Assembly: GCF_019977755.1 (NCBI RefSeq)
Contig: NZ_AP025144.1
Coordinates: forward strand, 310,001-374,000
Reading direction: 5' to 3'
From: Vibrio penaeicida
GTDB taxonomy: Bacteria > Pseudomonadota > Gammaproteobacteria > Enterobacterales > Vibrionaceae
DNA: 64,000 nt
Part shown: positions 41,724 through 52,295 of the stretch, one piece after another
Numbering within the stretch: position 1 is the first letter of the stretch
How the letters are laid out: each line of letters opens with the position of its first letter
The notes under the pieces: generated by a model
Databases searched by the model: none
Told to the model about the DNA's origin: nothing
Seen by the model: only the letters and a program-made list of their open reading frames with translations
Made by a program: the position numbers and the translations under genes

Positions 41724-42704
41724 TTATTTTTTTACGAAGAAGTACGTATTTAAGTAATCGTTCAAGGGTTTAAATGCTGGGTTCGCCCATGTTAAGTACA
41801 TATTTGGACCATCTGACGGATAGAGCCCAGATGCGATGTCGCCTTTATTGATAAAAGGGGAGCCTTGGCTGCCAATAAGCTCCCCACCACCTGCATTTCG
41901 AGTTGAGTCTACTTTGTATTCGTACAATAGCCCGAGTAAAACACCGGCATTTAAGTTGCTGTGTGTTTTTTCATGCAATGGATTGACGATGCCTCCAGCG
42001 TGGATGGTTCCGTCTTTCTTGCAAGGCGTTGGAGTACCAAGAGCACGATCAGCGTTGAGTTGTCCGTTCCCATGCAGGCATTCATTGAGGTGGAGTGCCT
42101 CGAAGCTTTGTTGTTTTGCTGTTTGTTTGTAGATGTTCAACTTGTTTTTAAAATCTTGGTAGGCATCGTTGAGGTCACTGCCCACCAAAGTATGGCTATT
42201 TCCATCTACATAATAGTCAAACATCTGCATGAGCTTTTGGTAAGCCGTAAGCCGCAACGTTTCATCTTCACCATTCTGGGTATAAATCCACTCTATCGCG
42301 TGCACTTGCTGGGTAGCGGATGCCAATGCGACGGCAAACGAATCTTGATCGGATGTGTTTGTAGGATTGCTTGCCAAAATGCCGATAACAATCGTCTTAT
42401 TATTGAATTGGTTATGAACATCTTGGTTCGACCAATGGACAAAATTTTCAGCTTGATCAACGACGCGTTGATGCTGCTCTTTCGTAACCGTTGGGTCGAT
42501 AGCTAATACATAAATACCCTTCTTAAAATCGCAGTTAGGGATATCAGCGACTGTTTGGCAGTGATCAATCTCAGAGTAAACATGAACGGTAGTTTTGGTG
42601 AGCGCTGGCTGACCCAATTCATGATTAACGGTATTAGGATCAATTTGGCAGCCAGAGAGCAACCAAGTACATATTACAGTCAGAAAAACAGATGGTTTGA
42701 ACAT
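41724..42704 (-). CDS. Unknown lipoprotein with HEKTH motif
   Basis: The protein has 326 residues with a lipobox (LLSGC, Cys19). The mature protein starts QIDPNTVNHELGQP. No family recognised. Features: a regular alpha/beta part (VLAIDPTV, TIVIGILASNPTN), then Cys at ECLHGNGQL and TPCKKDG, HEKTHSNLNAG (a possible metal-binding His-Glu-x-x-His variant) and GGGELIGSQGSPFINKGD. Single gene; the upstream 355 bases contain no other gene. Confidence 0.6.
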   Translation of the reverse strand: MFKPSVFLTVICTWLLSGCQIDPNTVNHELGQPALTKTTVHVYSEIDHCQTVADIPNCDFKKGIYVLAIDPTVTKEQHQRVVDQAENFVHWSNQDVHNQFNNKTIVIGILASNPTNTSDQDSFAVALASATQQVHAIEWIYTQNGEDETLRLTAYQKLMQMFDYYVDGNSHTLVGSDLNDAYQDFKNKLNIYKQTAKQQSFEALHLNECLHGNGQLNADRALGTPTPCKKDGTIHAGGIVNPLHEKTHSNLNAGVLLGLLYEYKVDSTRNAGGGELIGSQGSPFINKGDIASGLYPSDGPNMYLTWANPAFKPLNDYLNTYFFVKK

Positions 42705-43027
42705 TACACTTACTATTTAAAATGAAGCGAGTTGTGCTTCGGTTCCAATGAGAACCAGAACCTTTTATCCCAAGTTAGGGTTGTTTCGGTCATGGTTAAT
42801 GTGTCAAAGCTCTGGCAATAACCAGTCTTTATTTATGCTCTTCCATGATTTCTTATTTGGCTCAATGTGTTGCTAATGAGAACGAGTTGTCTCGACCTCG
42901 AACAAATGAGCAATAGAGGGTCTTAAGCGACAAGCGGCGGGATTATAGTGAGTTAACAGCCATATTTACAGAGTGAAAATTGTACATATTTGTAAGCAAG
43001 GTGATTGAAGCTTCTACTGTAGGAGAA
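42705..43027. other. Intergenic region, nothing recognised
   Basis: 323 bases between the lipoprotein gene and the frd terminator. It must hold the lipoprotein promoter. I see no open frame, tRNA, clear operator or repeat. Two partial TGAGAAC motifs (42761 and 42890 regions) recall half of a Fur box but are too weak. Confidence 0.5.
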
Positions 43028-43050
43028 GAAAGGGAGCTAACCTCCCTTTC
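43028..43050 (-). terminator. Terminator of the frd operon
   Basis: GAAAGGGAG-GTTAG-CTCCCTTTC on the minus strand, a 9-bp perfect stem, 9 bases after the frdD stop. Confidence 0.7.
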
Positions 43051-43059
43051 TTTTTCAGC

Positions 43060-43437
43060 TTAAATCATAAAGATAAATACAATAGAAAATGCCGTTATAA
43101 GACCAGAAAATGCATAGCACGCAATTTTCCCAACAACACCAGTATGGAATTTCAAATCGTGCATTCCGTGGTGAATTCGATGCATCGCATGCCACATAGG
43201 TAAAGAAAGCGTACCAATGATGAATAGAGCACCAATGAGTGAGGTCGCAAACTCAGAAACACGCTCGTAACTGAGAGCTTGTACATCAATAACCCCTAAT
43301 GGAACCAACACACCGAGGATTAAGATAGTAATAGGGGTAATCATGGCAAACCACGTTCCCCCTGCACCAAACAACCCCCACCAAATTGGTTCGTCGGAGC
43401 GTTGAGGCGTTTTGTTTACCGAATAATTAGGTTTCAT
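43060..43437 (-). CDS. frdD: Fumarate reductase membrane subunit D
   Basis: A 125-residue inner-membrane anchor with three membrane segments. The start is the ATG at 43437 ([10 protein letters not shown]), with GGAGC before it; a longer frame overlaps frdC. The [11 protein letters not shown] motif before the last helix is typical. With FrdC it carries quinol oxidation. Last gene of frdABCD. Confidence 0.93.
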   Translation of the reverse strand: MKPNYSVNKTPQRSDEPIWWGLFGAGGTWFAMITPITILILGVLVPLGVIDVQALSYERVSEFATSLIGALFIIGTLSLPMWHAMHRIHHGMHDLKFHTGVVGKIACYAFSGLITAFSIVFIFMI

Positions 43438-43447
43438 TTTATGCTCC

Positions 43448-43831
43448 TTACACCACGATGAGTACAACCAGAGAAATTACAGCCACTGCTGCCCATTGGC
43501 TTATTACAATGAGCTTCTTCTCGACGGGTTTTCCTTTCAAGCGAATTGGCATCACTTGCGGCATCATGCTGAAAAACGTCTGGGCATGGAGCAGGCTACC
43601 TGCCAGCGCAACGACGTTTATGGCAACAACAATCGGGTTTGCCATGAAGGCTAGCCAGCTTTGCCAAGCTTCTGGTCCTTTTACTAAAGCACCCAAACCA
43701 AAAGTGAGGAATAAAGTAAAAAGCACCAACGGAAGTACTGTTGCCTCACGAAGCATATAGAATCGGTAGAAGGGATGGTCTTTCCACCACGTACGCTTGA
43801 TTTCACGAACGTAAGGTTTGCGGTTACTCAT
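43448..43831 (-). CDS. frdC: Fumarate reductase membrane subunit C
   Basis: A 127-residue membrane anchor with three segments. The FrdC marks [23 protein letters not shown] and the [12 protein letters not shown] with a His near the quinone site are present. A 2-base gap to frdB and a 10-base gap to frdD. Confidence 0.94.
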   Translation of the reverse strand: MSNRKPYVREIKRTWWKDHPFYRFYMLREATVLPLVLFTLFLTFGLGALVKGPEAWQSWLAFMANPIVVAINVVALAGSLLHAQTFFSMMPQVMPIRLKGKPVEKKLIVISQWAAVAVISLVVLIVV

Positions 43832-43833
43832 GG

Positions 43834-44592
43834 TTATGCCTCCTTTACCTGTTCATCTTGTGGCTTCAGCATGGCGATAACAAAATCCATAGACGATGCT
43901 ACTTTGCCTTGGTTTACCGCTGCTGCTGGGTCGACATTTTTAGGGCAAACATCGGAACAGTAGCCCACAAAAGTGCAGCCCCACGCGCCATTCTGACCGT
44001 TTATCAAACCCATACGCTCTGCTTTACCGTGATCACGACTGTCGAGGTTGTAGCGATGCGCCAGTGTTAATGCTGCAGGGCCCATGAATTCTGGGTTAAG
44101 ACCAAATTGAGGGCAGGCCGCGTAGCAGAGCCCGCAATTGATGCAGCCAGCAAACTGCTTATACTTCGCCATTTGCTCTGGAGTTTGGATGTTTGTTCCA
44201 TCTTCCGGTTTACGATCGTTGCCGATAATGTAGGGTTTAATGGCTTCGAGACGCTCGATGAATGGGGTCATATCCACTATCAGATCTTTTTCGATAGGGA
44301 AATTCGCCAAAGGCTCGATTTTCACACCGTCGGGGTAATCTCGTAGGAAGCTTTTACAAGCCAGTTTGGGCACCCCATTGACCATGATCCCACATGAGCC
44401 ACAAATCGCCATTCGACACGACCAACGGTAAGACAACTCTTTGTCCAAATGATCTTTCACGTAGCCTAAAGCATCGAGTACCGACATGGTTTCATCGAAT
44501 GGGACGTCAAATGTCTGGAAGTGAGGCTCTACGTCTTTTTCAGGGTCGTAACGCAGAATGTCGACTTTTTGAATACGAGTGGCTGACATCAT
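43834..44592 (-). CDS. frdB: Fumarate reductase iron-sulfur subunit
   Basis: A 252-residue subunit that moves electrons from quinol to FrdA. The three cluster sites are visible: CRMAICGSC with a later Cys in PKLACKSF (2Fe-2S), [13 protein letters not shown] (4Fe-4S) and [13 protein letters not shown] (3Fe-4S). Its ATG overlaps the frdA stop (ATGA). Confidence 0.97.
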   Translation of the reverse strand: MMSATRIQKVDILRYDPEKDVEPHFQTFDVPFDETMSVLDALGYVKDHLDKELSYRWSCRMAICGSCGIMVNGVPKLACKSFLRDYPDGVKIEPLANFPIEKDLIVDMTPFIERLEAIKPYIIGNDRKPEDGTNIQTPEQMAKYKQFAGCINCGLCYAACPQFGLNPEFMGPAALTLAHRYNLDSRDHGKAERMGLINGQNGAWGCTFVGYCSDVCPKNVDPAAAVNQGKVASSMDFVIAMLKPQDEQVKEA

Positions 44593-46394
44593 GCTTTCTC
44601 CTCTGCGGATTTGGCGGCTTCAGCGGCAGCGGCTTTTTCTGCGGCTTCTCCGTATAAACGTGCCTTAGGCTGTGACTTGGTGATTTTTACTTCGCTGTAA
44701 TCGATGGTGGGCGCAGAATCTGGCTGATAAAAAGCAAGTGAATGCTTCAAGAACTGCTTGTCATCTCTATCGGTATAGCCATCATCTAAACGTTGATGAG
44801 CCCCACGGGATTCTTTGCGCAATATGGCTGAATGCACCATGGCTTCCGCAACTTCTAACCCATAGCCGACCTCAATGGCATACAACAAATCCGTATTGAA
44901 TACCTTTCCTTTATCTTTAATGCTGATGCGCTTATATCGCGCTTTGAGCTCGGTGATTTTTTCAATGGTGGCTTGCATCAGATCTTCTTGACGATAAATA
45001 CCGCAGCCCGCTTCCATGGTATGACCCATTTCTGTGCGAATATCTGCCCAGTTTTCATCCCCTTCCTGATTCATCAATGCTTGAATTCGAGCTTCTACAT
45101 CCTGGATTTGAGAAGCGATAGCGTCGTCGTTCCACCCAGTGAATTCATCGGTATGCTTCGCGGCGTTTTCACCTGCGACTCGACCGAAGACCACAAATTC
45201 AGCCAGAGAGTTAGAACCCAGCCTGTTCGCGCCGTGCAACCCAACTGAAGCGCATTCACCGACGGCAAACAAACCTTTAATGCGAGTTTCACAGCCTTTA
45301 TCTGTTTCTATACCACCCATGGTGTAATGCACTGTTGGTCTTATTGGAATGGGTTCTTTGGCTGGGTCGACATTCACGTACGCTTTGGCCAGTTCGCAAA
45401 TGAAAGGCAAGCGCTCTTGCAGGTAGGCTTCTCCAAGGTGGCGAAGATCGAGGTGAACCACATCTCCCAAAGGATGCTTAATGGTGTTGCCTTTTTGTTG
45501 CTCGTGCCAGAAAGCTTGGGAGACTTTATCTCTTGGACCTAGCTCCATGTATTTGTTTTTGGGCTGACCAACAGGCGTTTCCGGCCCCATGCCGTAATCT
45601 TGCAAATATCGGTAGCCGTTTTTATTGATGATAATACCGCCTTCACCACGGCAACCTTCGGTCATCAAAATGCCGGTTCCCGGTAACCCCGTTGGATGGT
45701 ATTGCACAAATTCCATATCACGGAGTGGTACACCGTGGCGGTATGCCATCGCCATTCCATCGCCAGTCACAATGCCGCCATTGGTATTACAGTGATAAAC
45801 GCGCCCAGCTCCCCCCGTTGCTAAAACCACCGATTTGGCTTTGATGACAACGAGTTCACCCTCTGACATATGAATGGCAATCACACCCTGAATTTCGCCA
45901 TCGTTGACCAGTAAGTCGACCACAAAATACTCATCAAACCGATGAATGTTGGAGTACTTCATCGAGGTTTGGAACAGAGTGTGGAGCATGTGAAAGCCCG
46001 TTTTATCTGCCGCAAACCAAGTGCGCTCCACTTTCATGCCACCAAATCGGCGAACGTTCACTTCACCGTTTTCTTTGCGGCTCCAAGGGCAACCCCATTG
46101 CTCCATTTGAATCATTTCGCGAGTGGCGTTTTCTACGAAGTATTCCACCACATCTTGTTCACACAACCAGTCTCCACCGCCAACGGTATCGTTGAAGTGG
46201 TTGTCGAGGCTGTCTTCGTCTTTGATAACGGCTGCGGATCCCCCTTCAGCAGCAACGGTATGAGAGCGCATGGGGTAGACTTTAGAAATAAGAGCGATGT
46301 CTAATTCTGGGTTTGCTTCAGCAGCAGCGATTGCAGTGCGAAGACCAGCGCCGCCAGCGCCGATGACTGCGATATCTGTGGTTATAGTCTGCAC
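44589..46394 (-). CDS. frdA: Fumarate reductase flavoprotein subunit
   Basis: The 601-residue catalytic subunit that reduces fumarate to succinate in anaerobic respiration. FAD site [15 protein letters not shown] (12-26), the flavin-linking His in [10 protein letters not shown] (44-53), and catalytic loop [17 protein letters not shown] with [10 protein letters not shown]. First of four overlapping genes frdABCD. The promoter region also faces epmA. Confidence 0.97.
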   Translation of the reverse strand: MQTITTDIAVIGAGGAGLRTAIAAAEANPELDIALISKVYPMRSHTVAAEGGSAAVIKDEDSLDNHFNDTVGGGDWLCEQDVVEYFVENATREMIQMEQWGCPWSRKENGEVNVRRFGGMKVERTWFAADKTGFHMLHTLFQTSMKYSNIHRFDEYFVVDLLVNDGEIQGVIAIHMSEGELVVIKAKSVVLATGGAGRVYHCNTNGGIVTGDGMAMAYRHGVPLRDMEFVQYHPTGLPGTGILMTEGCRGEGGIIINKNGYRYLQDYGMGPETPVGQPKNKYMELGPRDKVSQAFWHEQQKGNTIKHPLGDVVHLDLRHLGEAYLQERLPFICELAKAYVNVDPAKEPIPIRPTVHYTMGGIETDKGCETRIKGLFAVGECASVGLHGANRLGSNSLAEFVVFGRVAGENAAKHTDEFTGWNDDAIASQIQDVEARIQALMNQEGDENWADIRTEMGHTMEAGCGIYRQEDLMQATIEKITELKARYKRISIKDKGKVFNTDLLYAIEVGYGLEVAEAMVHSAILRKESRGAHQRLDDGYTDRDDKQFLKHSLAFYQPDSAPTIDYSEVKITKSQPKARLYGEAAEKAAAAEAAKSAEEKA

Positions 46395-46715
46395 AGTTAC
46401 CTCCGGTTAGTAACGACAAATGCAAAAACGACAGCGCACGTGTAGCGAGCCGTCCCTGCCGGATTCTGTTGAACCCATTAATCCTAAAAAACCTTGATTC
46501 CTGTAGGTATATTAAAAGAGCTCCAATACGGAAAAATTGATTCATTTAGGTTTTTGCTTCGGTAATGCAAACAAGAGCATAAAATTTCTGAAATGTGTGA
46601 TTTTAGTCACTGACGTCCAATGTGAACATTAATGGCGGTGGAAGAAGAATCGCCGCTGGAAGAGAAAGAGGAGCACGGCTAAAATAAGGCGCTTAAACAC
46701 CCAAAGAGAGATTGT
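46395..46715. promoter_or_regulatory. Shared frdA-epmA promoter region with CRP-like site
   Basis: 321 bases without a gene. TGTGA-TTTTAG-TCACT (46596-46611) matches the CRP consensus in 9 of 10 key bases. It lies 105 bases before epmA and 202 before frdA. Two TTGAT half-sites of an FNR box (near 46494 and 46537) lack their second half. Fumarate reductase is normally FNR-dependent, so the weak match is notable. Confidence 0.5.
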
Positions 46716-47690
46716 ATGTCCACCATGAACTGGCAACCGACCGCTGATATTGCGCAGTTGAAGCAACGCGCGGAATTGATTGGAAAGATACGTACGTTTT
46801 TTCAACGCAACGATGTATTGGAAGTCGATACTCCCGCGATGAGCCACGCTACGGTAACGGATATTCACCTACATACCTTCCAAACCCAATTTGTGGGACC
46901 AGACTATGCTGACGGGCGTTCTCTCTATTTAATGACCAGCCCTGAGTTTCACATGAAACGTCTGCTTGCCGCAGGCAGTGGCTCGATCTATCAGATTTGT
47001 AAGTCGTTTCGAAATGAAGAAAACGGGCGATTTCACAATCCCGAATTTACTATGTTGGAGTGGTATCGAATTGGATTTAATCATCATGATTTGATGGATG
47101 AAATGGATGAGCTACTTCAACTTACCCTTGCTTGCGAGAAAGCGGTTCGCATGACCTATCAAAATGCTTTTTTGTCGGTGTTAGGGGTGTGCCCACTGGA
47201 AGATTCCATGGACATCTTAAAGCGAGCAGCAGGCGAATTGGGCTTAAGCGATATTGCGCAATCAGAAGAAGACAGAGACACGTTATTACAGCTTCTGTTT
47301 AGCGTTGGCGTCGAAAACAAGATAGGGCAGGATGCCCCAGTGTTTGTGTATGATTTTCCTGCCTCCCAAGCAGCGCTAGCAAAAATCAATCAGCAAGACC
47401 CGAGAGTAGCGGATCGATTTGAAGTCTATTTCAAGGGGATTGAACTCGCGAATGGGTTCCATGAACTGGATAATCCTTCCGAGCAGTTATCGCGATTTGA
47501 ACAAGACAATAAACAGCGAATCGGCATGGGTTTGAGCGAGCAGCCCATTGATTATCATCTAATCGAGGCCTTAAAAGCAGGGTTGCCACAGTGTGCTGGT
47601 GTTGCGCTGGGGATCGACCGTTTGGTTATGTTAGCACTGGGAGAAGAGCATATTGATCGCGTCACTGCCTTCTCGTTTCCAAGAGCTTGA
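46716..47690 (+). CDS. epmA: EF-P beta-lysyltransferase
   Basis: A 324-residue paralogue of the class II lysyl-tRNA synthetase that attaches (R)-beta-lysine to K34 of EF-P. No tRNA anticodon domain. Motif 2 is at [20 protein letters not shown], motif 3 at [18 protein letters not shown]. The start ([21 protein letters not shown]) follows AGAGAG. Own terminator follows. Confidence 0.96.
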   Translation: MSTMNWQPTADIAQLKQRAELIGKIRTFFQRNDVLEVDTPAMSHATVTDIHLHTFQTQFVGPDYADGRSLYLMTSPEFHMKRLLAAGSGSIYQICKSFRNEENGRFHNPEFTMLEWYRIGFNHHDLMDEMDELLQLTLACEKAVRMTYQNAFLSVLGVCPLEDSMDILKRAAGELGLSDIAQSEEDRDTLLQLLFSVGVENKIGQDAPVFVYDFPASQAALAKINQQDPRVADRFEVYFKGIELANGFHELDNPSEQLSRFEQDNKQRIGMGLSEQPIDYHLIEALKAGLPQCAGVALGIDRLVMLALGEEHIDRVTAFSFPRA

Positions 47691-47738
47691 GTACAGGCTA
47701 GAGAAAACAATAATTGCGGCTGGGCGAGTGCAAATAAA

Positions 47739-47767
47739 CAAAAACCACCTAAGCGGTGGTTTTTGTT
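47739..47767 (+). terminator. Terminator of epmA
   Basis: AAAACCACC-TAAGC-GGTGGTTTT-TGTTT, a 9-bp stem, 50 bases after the stop codon. Confidence 0.85.
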
Positions 47768-47783
47768 TATCACAATGTATTTG

Positions 47784-47883
47784 GCATCAACAATTCGATA
47801 AGCAGCACTTACGTTGAAACAAGTATCTTAACTTGTTGATGCAGTAATGTTTCTCGAAGTAGGAAGCTTCGATACCTCATTAC
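47784..47883. other. Structured intergenic DNA with two inverted repeats
   Basis: GCATCAACAA (47784-47793) pairs perfectly with TTGTTGATGC (47833-47842). Right after it GTAATG (47844-47849) pairs with CATTAC (47878-47883) and encloses TCGAAG/CTTCGA. A Fur-like box TGAGAACCATTTGCA (minus strand, near 47970-47990) follows. No gene is visible in the 245 bases. It could be a small RNA or regulatory element. Confidence 0.4.
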
Positions 47884-48012
47884 CAAAGGTATTTAGGATT
47901 CAAGGTCGGGATTGAGTCGTACTCTCGTTCCACAGACTTTGACAATATATCCCTAAAATATTTTTAATGCAAATGGTTCTCAATAGCGTTTTGTTTTTAG
48001 CTAAAGGACCCG

Positions 48013-48900
48013 TTAAGTAATAAGAATCCCCGTCCCTATTACCGCTAAGATTGCGCCTATCCAAGCATAGGGGTTTGGGCGTTGTCGCGTGTAAACCCAC
48101 AGTAAAGGCAATACCATGATGGGTGTGGTTGAAGAGAGTAATGCGACCATGCCGACATTGCCGTCTCGCAGGGCATAAAGAATCAGTGTCATGCCGACCG
48201 CCATTGCCAAAAAACCATTAATGGCGCATATCCAAAGGACGCGTAAATTGATGGGTTTAATCGGGCGAGACAGTTTGGCTCCGGTCATTCTAAAAGCACA
48301 ATGCGCAAGAAATGCGGTAATCATTCGAATGGCTGACGCAGCAACGGGATCGATGTTGCCCTGCATGACGGGTTTTGCAATGACCCCACCTAAAGCCTGA
48401 CAAATCGCCGCGAGCAAACCTAACGCGAGCCCAATGGCGACGCTGCCTTGTATCACTTCCCACTCGTGTTGACCTTGTTTTTTCTTTCCAAAGAAAATGG
48501 CGGCCATTACACCTGAAAAAACCAGTACCGATCCGAATAGTTCAGTTCCGCTTAATGTTTCGCTGAATATCCAGTACCCCAGAATGGCTGAAAACACGGC
48601 ATGGCAAGAAAAAAGTAAGCCTGCTTGTCTTGGCCCCATGCGGTTCATACACGCGAATAGAGCGGTATCCCCAATGAAGATTCCCACTAACCCAGACAAT
48701 GCCATAGGTAATATATGTTCACTGGTTATGGTTGCCCAACCACCGGTAAATAGCGCCATAATAATGAGAATGATGGAAGTACAACCCATCCGCCACCGGC
48801 TGTAGGAAAAGGAACCTAAATGTCTCGCGGGTGTAACAGAGATAATGCTGGAAATTGCCCAGAGAAAAGCGGCCGCTAAAGCAAGCCATTCGTATGACAT
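48013..48900 (-). CDS. EamA/DMT-family transporter
   Basis: A 295-residue membrane protein with ten predicted helices in two EamA repeats (AAFLWAISSIISV and AAICQALGGVIAKP as the two repeat starts). Such proteins export amino acids or metabolites. The substrate is unknown. Downstream end near the structured intergenic element. Single gene. Confidence 0.85.
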   Translation of the reverse strand: MSYEWLALAAAFLWAISSIISVTPARHLGSFSYSRWRMGCTSIILIIMALFTGGWATITSEHILPMALSGLVGIFIGDTALFACMNRMGPRQAGLLFSCHAVFSAILGYWIFSETLSGTELFGSVLVFSGVMAAIFFGKKKQGQHEWEVIQGSVAIGLALGLLAAICQALGGVIAKPVMQGNIDPVAASAIRMITAFLAHCAFRMTGAKLSRPIKPINLRVLWICAINGFLAMAVGMTLILYALRDGNVGMVALLSSTTPIMVLPLLWVYTRQRPNPYAWIGAILAVIGTGILIT

Positions 48901-48965
48901 CGCGTTTGAAGAACAGGTGGTTATAAAAAACTCACTATGCCTGAATTACTGGGCAACAACTAGCT

Positions 48966-49679
48966 TTATTTCCAGTGAAATTCTTTGGGTTGTGGGAAGT
49001 GTTCTATTGCTTTATTTGGGCAATCACAGAATACGCCATCCACTCCGATTTCATTCAGCCATTGCCAGTCTTCAAGTTGATTAACGGTATAAACATAAAC
49101 AGAAAGCCCACGTTGTTTCGCGTCTTTGACATAGTCCTCATCCATCACATCAAGGCTAATGTTTATCGATACTGCGTTCAGGTTTTCAGCAAACTCAGCT
49201 TTATCGAGACCCTTTGAGCTAGTTAAAGCGCCAATGAGCACGCTTGGCTTAGTTCGCTGTATTTCGGCAAGCCAGTCATGGTTAAAAGAAGAAACGATTA
49301 ACTGGTGATTCGAGAATTGGAACTGCTCCGTTGCGAGATCAAGATGATGATAGAGTAAAGAGAGATCCGAGATACCTTTAAGCTCAATATTCAAAGCACA
49401 TTGACCTTTTACAAGAGCGAGCACCTGCTTTAATGTTGGGATCTCCTCGCCATTGCCCGCATCTAGTTTGCTTAATGAATCGCGGTCAAACCACTTAAGT
49501 AATCCTATGCCATTTGTGGTTCGATTAAGCCATTTGTCGTGGATGACCCAAAGTTCACCATCGTGTTCGTGGATATCCAGTTCTATTGCAGGTGCGCCAC
49601 TATCTACGGCCGCTTGAAAAGCAGACAAGGTGTTTTCAGGGTGGGTCGCTCGCGCACCTCGATGGGCAATGATGATCAT
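48966..49679 (-). CDS. Glycerophosphodiester phosphodiesterase (cytoplasmic type)
   Basis: A 237-residue GDPD enzyme without signal peptide, splitting glycerophosphodiesters to glycerol 3-phosphate and an alcohol. Catalytic and metal residues in HRGARATHPENT (6-17) and ELDIHEHD (38-45) are intact; later LNIELKG. It resembles UgpQ. The gene lies 17 bases after the SLC13 gene, so one operon. Confidence 0.93.
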   Translation of the reverse strand: MIIIAHRGARATHPENTLSAFQAAVDSGAPAIELDIHEHDGELWVIHDKWLNRTTNGIGLLKWFDRDSLSKLDAGNGEEIPTLKQVLALVKGQCALNIELKGISDLSLLYHHLDLATEQFQFSNHQLIVSSFNHDWLAEIQRTKPSVLIGALTSSKGLDKAEFAENLNAVSINISLDVMDEDYVKDAKQRGLSVYVYTVNQLEDWQWLNEIGVDGVFCDCPNKAIEHFPQPKEFHWK

Positions 49680-49696
49680 GTTTGGGCTCCGTCAGA

Positions 49697-51112
49697 TCAG
49701 TAAAATATCCACATCGCAGAGTATACGATTCCAAGACCAATTACGCCCATGATAACGCCAGTTTTTGCCATATCTTTGCTGTCTATTAGCCCTGTGGAGT
49801 ACGCAAGAGAATTCGGTGGTGTAGAAACTGGCAGAATCATGCCTAAGGATGCAGAAAAAGCCACAACGACGAGCAGTGATTGCAAACCCCCTATGCTGGC
49901 TAGTGAGGGCATCGATGCCCCAATCGCAGCAGCAATGGGCATCAAAAGGTTAGCGGTCGCGGTATTCGACATAAAGTTGGCCATCAGCCAGCACACAACA
50001 GACAATGTGAGTACGACGGCAATTGGCGATAACGATTCATAATCGATAGCATGAGCCAGAGCGCTAGCTAACCCCGTTTTATCCAAGCCGATACCAATCG
50101 CTATGCCACCTGCAACCAGCCATAACACATCCCAATTGATTTGCTTGAGCTCTGCTTTTCCCATTATTCCTGTGAGGGTGAATACCGTGAGCGGAATGAT
50201 GGAAACCACATACGTATTCATGCCATGAAGTTTCGTCGTCATCCACAACACAATGGTGAGTGCAAAGGTGATGTAAACCGTAATGGCTCGCCAACCTCGC
50301 TTAAAAGTACCGCTGAGTTTGAGTGTCATGCTTTTTTGCGAGGCAGGAAAAAGCTTTTGCAGAAGCAGCCAAGCGATGGTCAGTTGAATAAAGACAAAAG
50401 GCAGCCCCATCATCATCCAAGATAGAAAATCAATACTGTGCTCACCAGTTAGATACTGTAAAGCGATAGCGTTGGGTGGTGTCCCTATCGGTGTGGCAAT
50501 ACCTCCCGTATTTGCAGCTATGGGAATGCAAAGCACCAGGGCTTTGATGCCTGTATCTCCTTTTGGCGCTGAAGCCACAATCGGACCAAGTAGGGCGAGC
50601 ATCATGACTGTCGTTGCGGTATTCGACATAAACATGGAAAACACAGCGGTTATCAGCATAAGACCTAACATGATGAATCTAGGCTGGTGGCCGAAAGGTT
50701 TCAGGAGGACTCGGGCTAAATTATTGTCTAGATCGTATTTGGCAGCGGCAATCGCGAGCGCAAATCCACCCATAAACAAAATGATAATGGGTGAAGAGAA
50801 CGCACTAAAAATATCGGTATATGTGAGAAGTTCTCCTAACTCATGATGTTCGGGGGCGATTCGAAATGGATATAGCCCTTTATCCGAAATCATCACGAGT
50901 TGAAGTGCAATGATGAGGATTGAAGTTGCGAAAACAGGGACTGGCTCCAAAACCCAAAGCAATGCTGCAAGCAAGAATATCGTGAGTAAACGATGTTGTA
51001 CCAACGTCAGGTTATCGATAGGAATGGAATCGGTAGGAATAAGAAGGACAATAACGGGAATAGCGAAACTGAAAGCGAGTTTAAACCAAACCGAGGAGTT
51101 GCTCTTTACCAT
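49697..51112 (-). CDS. SLC13/DASS-family sodium:anion symporter
   Basis: A 471-residue transporter. The two Ser-Asn-Thr motifs that bind Na+ and carboxylate are present: SNTATTVMMLALL and SNTATANLLMPIA. Ligands probably C4-dicarboxylates or citrate. About 11-12 hydrophobic segments. First gene of an operon with the phosphodiesterase. Confidence 0.9.
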   Translation of the reverse strand: MVKSNSSVWFKLAFSFAIPVIVLLIPTDSIPIDNLTLVQHRLLTIFLLAALLWVLEPVPVFATSILIIALQLVMISDKGLYPFRIAPEHHELGELLTYTDIFSAFSSPIIILFMGGFALAIAAAKYDLDNNLARVLLKPFGHQPRFIMLGLMLITAVFSMFMSNTATTVMMLALLGPIVASAPKGDTGIKALVLCIPIAANTGGIATPIGTPPNAIALQYLTGEHSIDFLSWMMMGLPFVFIQLTIAWLLLQKLFPASQKSMTLKLSGTFKRGWRAITVYITFALTIVLWMTTKLHGMNTYVVSIIPLTVFTLTGIMGKAELKQINWDVLWLVAGGIAIGIGLDKTGLASALAHAIDYESLSPIAVVLTLSVVCWLMANFMSNTATANLLMPIAAAIGASMPSLASIGGLQSLLVVVAFSASLGMILPVSTPPNSLAYSTGLIDSKDMAKTGVIMGVIGLGIVYSAMWIFY

Positions 51113-51234
51113 AATCTATCTCGTTGAAGCCTTAATCTAGAGGCAGAATAAATTAAGATTCGGTGGTGTACTTAGATCGTGTCGGTAATTTGGAAAGGTG
51201 CTTGTGGCTATTGAATAGAAGTTTGTTTTTTATC

Positions 51235-51260
51235 AAAAAAGGCAGGTTTTCACCTGCCTT
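51235..51260 (-). terminator. Terminator of psd
   Basis: AAGGCAGG-TGAAAA-CCTGCCTT followed by TTTT on the minus strand. Confidence 0.9.
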
Positions 51261-51294
51261 CATCGGGGTATCTTTATTTGAGTATACTGCGCAG

Positions 51295-52161
51295 TTAGTC
51301 TTTCGATTGATGCGCGTAAGGTGTACCCATCATCGTCGGAGCGTTTAGCTGCATACTGTCATCGAACTTGATGCTGTCTTTCGCGAATAGGTTGATAACG
51401 GTTGAGCCAAGCTTAAAGCGACCCATTTCCTCACCTTTTTTCAGTACAACAGATTTGTTGCCTTCTGCTGGGTAATCCCAAGTATAAACAGTGTTGCCAC
51501 GAGGTGGAGTGACAGTGCCTGACCATACTAGCTCGATGCTGCCAACAATGGTTGCGCCAACCAGCACTTGTGCCATCGGACCAAGTTCAGTATCGAAGAT
51601 ACAAACAACACGTTCGTTGCGAGCGAATAAGTTAGGAACGTTTTCCGCTGTTAATGGGTTTACTGAAAACAAATCGCCTGGCACATAAATCATTTTACGC
51701 AGTGTGCCGTCACAAGGCATATGTACCCTGTGGTAGTCACGTGGAGATAGATAAAGCGTTGCAAATTCGCCATCAACAAACTCTCTAGCCAAGGCTTCAC
51801 TGCCACCTAGCAACTCTTGCGCCGAATAGTTGTGACCTTTTGCTTGAATAAGCTGACCGTCTTCAATTGGACCGAATTGGCTTACACAGGCATCGGCTGG
51901 GTGCGAAATGACGGAATCACCTTCAGCAAGAGGGCGAGCCCCTTCTTTTAGCTCACGTACGAAAAACTCGTTGAAAGTTTTGAAATAAGCAGGATCCGAA
52001 TGCAAAGCTTCGTCCATGTTGACGTTGTATTGCTTGATAAACCAACGAATTACGGCTGTGGTTAGGCTGCCTGCTTTTGCGCTCGCCAGTTTACCGACAA
52101 GGCGCGTTAATCCATGTTGTGGAATCCAGTACTGGAGACTCACTTTAATTTTATCTAACAC
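51295..52161 (-). CDS. psd: Phosphatidylserine decarboxylase
   Basis: The pro-enzyme making phosphatidylethanolamine from phosphatidylserine at the inner membrane, 288 residues. Self-cleaves at LGST ([11 protein letters not shown]) to make a pyruvoyl group. Start set to the GTG at 52161 ([17 protein letters not shown] follows); no ATG is available and a TTG at 52173 is also possible. Catalytic D and H in [11 protein letters not shown] and [13 protein letters not shown]. Lies next to rsgA as in E. coli. Confidence 0.94.
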   Translation of the reverse strand: MLDKIKVSLQYWIPQHGLTRLVGKLASAKAGSLTTAVIRWFIKQYNVNMDEALHSDPAYFKTFNEFFVRELKEGARPLAEGDSVISHPADACVSQFGPIEDGQLIQAKGHNYSAQELLGGSEALAREFVDGEFATLYLSPRDYHRVHMPCDGTLRKMIYVPGDLFSVNPLTAENVPNLFARNERVVCIFDTELGPMAQVLVGATIVGSIELVWSGTVTPPRGNTVYTWDYPAEGNKSVVLKKGEEMGRFKLGSTVINLFAKDSIKFDDSMQLNAPTMMGTPYAHQSKD

Positions 52162-52295
52162 AATTGATTCCAATTTGTTCTACAAGTCGGCGCGAGATGT
52201 TACTGAATCTCACTTCTGTTGTCAGCTTCTTTACAAAAAGGGTTTACGATTTGCCACAAATTTGTGGCAAATATCGCCAAGTGGGAGTCTTATGA

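Noticed and set aside
46494..46550. FNR box in front of frdA
   Set aside because: TTGAT occurs twice but the second half ATCAA is missing in both.
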